Origin: Luteibacter aegosomatissinici
Lineage (GTDB): Bacteria; Pseudomonadota; Gammaproteobacteria; Xanthomonadales; Rhodanobacteraceae
Reading direction: 5' to 3'
Assembly (NCBI RefSeq): GCF_023078495.1
Contig: NZ_CP095742.1
Location: 124,001 to 188,000, forward strand
DNA length: 64,000 nt
Of the stretch, positions 62,618-64,000 are shown piece by piece. The notes below the pieces were generated by a model. It ran no database searches. It was not told the origin of the DNA and saw only the letters and a program-made list of their open reading frames with translations. The position numbers and the translations under genes are program-made. Numbering within the stretch: the stretch's first letter is position 1; the number at the start of each line of letters is the position of its first letter.

Positions 62618-64000
62618 TTACGTACGCCTGGCGGCCGCCGGATCGGGCAACGGCGGCACGGCCGGTGGCGTGGCGACTGCGGGCGGTTCGCGCAGGCACA
62701 GCACGATCAGGATGGCGACCGTGCCAACGCAACTGGCGAGCAGGAAACCATCCAGGATCGACAAGGTGTACGCCTGCCCGCGGATGGCGGCAGCTACCAG
62801 CCCGGCGCCGCGCGCCTCGGCCGTACCGGTGCCCTGCGAAAGGTGCCCCACCGCGGTGGCATAGGCATTGAGGCGCGCATCGGTCAGCGGGGAATCCCCC
62901 TGCACGTGCTGGCCAATCAGGTTCGAGTGGTACTGCTCGGCCTTGCGGGTGAAGGAGATGATCAGCGACGTACCCAGCTCGCCACCGAACAAGCGCGCGG
63001 TCTGGATGATCGCGCCAAAGGTAATGCCGTCGGTGGGCCCCACGTGGTGGGCAAAGAAGTAGACCACGGCCGTGAGCTCCAGCGTTTCACCCACCGCCTG
63101 CAGGAGTAGCGCCACCTTGAAGTCACCTTCGGCCCACTCGGAAGTGATGCCGGTGGCGAGGAGAAAGCCCGCCGTGGCGATGGCGAAGCCAACGCCGATG
63201 GCAAACCGGGCATCGATCCGGTTGAGCAGCCACGCGACCGTGGGCGCGATGATGAGTTGGGGCAGGGCTACCCACAGCAACGCGTTCCCCACCTCGAGCG
63301 GGCGGAGGCCGCGCACCTGGATCAGGAAGTTGGCCACCAGCGTGTTGCTGGATGTGACCAGGAAGCGTGTGCACAGTACGAGCAGGATGCACAGCATGAC
63401 GTTACGGCGGATAAGCAGGCCAAAATCGACGCTCGGCGCAGGCAGCGTCGTCTCGTGCAGCAAGAAGAGGCCGAGGGCAATGATGCCTGCAGCAAGCACG
63501 CCCACGATGAATGACGACGAGAACCAATCGAGCCGGTCGCCCTGGTCCAGCGCTATGTAAATCAGGGTAAAGCCGATGGCGCCTGTGACCATGCCGCGGA
63601 AGTCGCCACCGCGCAGGTAATCCCAATCGATGGGGATGCGGCGCAGGCCGAACCAGTAAAGGAACAGCATGGGGATGGCGACCAGCGTGTTCTGCCAGAA
63701 GATCCACGCCCACTGCACGTGCTCGACGTACCAGCCCTCGAGGGAGCTGGCGACGTTGAGGCCAAGGATGATGTTCATCGCATACGCGGCCAGGCCCCAT
63801 GGCCATAACGAACGTGGCAGGCTCAGCAGGATGAACGAGGCGGTGAGCGGAATAAACGTGCCGGAGCCTAGGCCGGCGATGCATTGCAGCACCAGCAGGC
63901 TACGCAGGTCCGGGGCGAAGGGTATGAGGAATTCGGCGACACCGTACGCGACGCAGCCGGCCAACAACACGCGCCGCGGGCTGAAGGCGCGGCCCAGGAA
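62618..64000 (-). CDS. MFS exporter of the DHA2 (EmrB/QacA) family, partial
   Basis: The gene ends at 62618 and runs off the right edge; at least 460 C-terminal residues are present. About twelve of the fourteen membrane segments are visible, with the family's GLGSGTFIPLTASFILLSLP and LNVASSLEGWYVEHVQWAWI regions and FFAHHVGPTDGITFGAII later on. DHA2 proteins export drugs by proton antiport. It is upstream of the DUF2946 gene and may share its transcript. The missing N-terminus prevents finer assignment. Confidence 0.85.
   Translation of the reverse strand, partial: FLGRAFSPRRVLLAGCVAYGVAEFLIPFAPDLRSLLVLQCIAGLGSGTFIPLTASFILLSLPRSLWPWGLAAYAMNIILGLNVASSLEGWYVEHVQWAWIFWQNTLVAIPMLFLYWFGLRRIPIDWDYLRGGDFRGMVTGAIGFTLIYIALDQGDRLDWFSSSFIVGVLAAGIIALGLFLLHETTLPAPSVDFGLLIRRNVMLCILLVLCTRFLVTSSNTLVANFLIQVRGLRPLEVGNALLWVALPQLIIAPTVAWLLNRIDARFAIGVGFAIATAGFLLATGITSEWAEGDFKVALLLQAVGETLELTAVVYFFAHHVGPTDGITFGAIIQTARLFGGELGTSLIISFTRKAEQYHSNLIGQHVQGDSPLTDARLNAYATAVGHLSQGTGTAEARGAGLVAAAIRGQAYTLSILDGFLLASCVGTVAILIVLCLREPPAVATPPAVPPLPDPAAARRT

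Noticed and set aside
1-64000. CRISPR arrays, insertion sequences, integrases, replication origins
   Set aside because: No regularly spaced direct repeats, transposase or integrase frames, or DnaA-box clusters were found.

Overview
The window is GC-rich DNA from a gammaproteobacterium, most likely of the Xanthomonadales (Rhodanobacteraceae; Luteibacter or Dyella-like). This placement is inferred from the gene mix, GTG and TTG starts, many ATGA stop/start overlaps and REP-like palindromes of the GTAGGAGCGCGCTTGCGCGCGA type. Nearly all of it is coding. There are no rRNA or tRNA genes, no CRISPR array and no insertion sequence.

Left part (1-13 kb): the 5' end of a secreted GH19-type chitinase; a three-gene operon for a molybdenum hydroxylase (2Fe-2S subunit, Mo subunit, tri-haem cytochrome c) followed by a TetR regulator; a patatin lipoprotein with fructose-1,6-bisphosphatase; a GST, a WYL regulator and a DUF885 peptidase-like protein; a RES/Xre toxin-antitoxin pair with striking operator palindromes; and an SGNH hydrolase followed by a highly folded transcript that may be a small RNA.

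Middle (13-50 kb): phenylalanine hydroxylase divergent from an Lrp-type regulator; an acyltransferase and YheT hydrolase; a run of small membrane-protein genes (DUF1328, DUF883, DUF1469, AI-2E family); an RND efflux operon (adaptor, pump, outer-membrane factor, SDR) with a MerR/SoxR-type promoter and a divergent LysR gene; a beta-lactamase-fold hydrolase; a winged-helix/TPR regulator; uppP; a Tat-exported phosphoesterase coupled to a GH43 protein; a divergent pair of YcxB-like paralogs; glnA with NtrC sites and a sigma-54 promoter; a phosphate-type porin; two tandem TAP-like hydrolases; a 3-hydroxybutyrate dehydrogenase; a GH3 beta-glucosidase; and a kinase-fold protein.

Right part (50.7-59.8 kb) holds the most notable system. 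A co-directional set encodes an ABC exporter (ATPase and duplicated MacB/FtsX permease), an atypical NtrC-like response regulator that lacks the GAFTGA loop, and its histidine kinase. Three GTCCG-N4-CGGAC dyads, a promoter, a 43-residue precursor peptide with a class III leader and a perfect labionin motif (Ser-x2-Ser-x3-Cys), and a three-domain class III lanthipeptide synthetase (LanKC) follow. It reads as a self-contained regulated class III lanthipeptide locus, best known from actinobacteria and here in a proteobacterium. Beyond it lie a convergent TonB-dependent receptor, a DUF2946 protein and a truncated MFS exporter, which look more like a metal-related unit than part of the peptide cluster.
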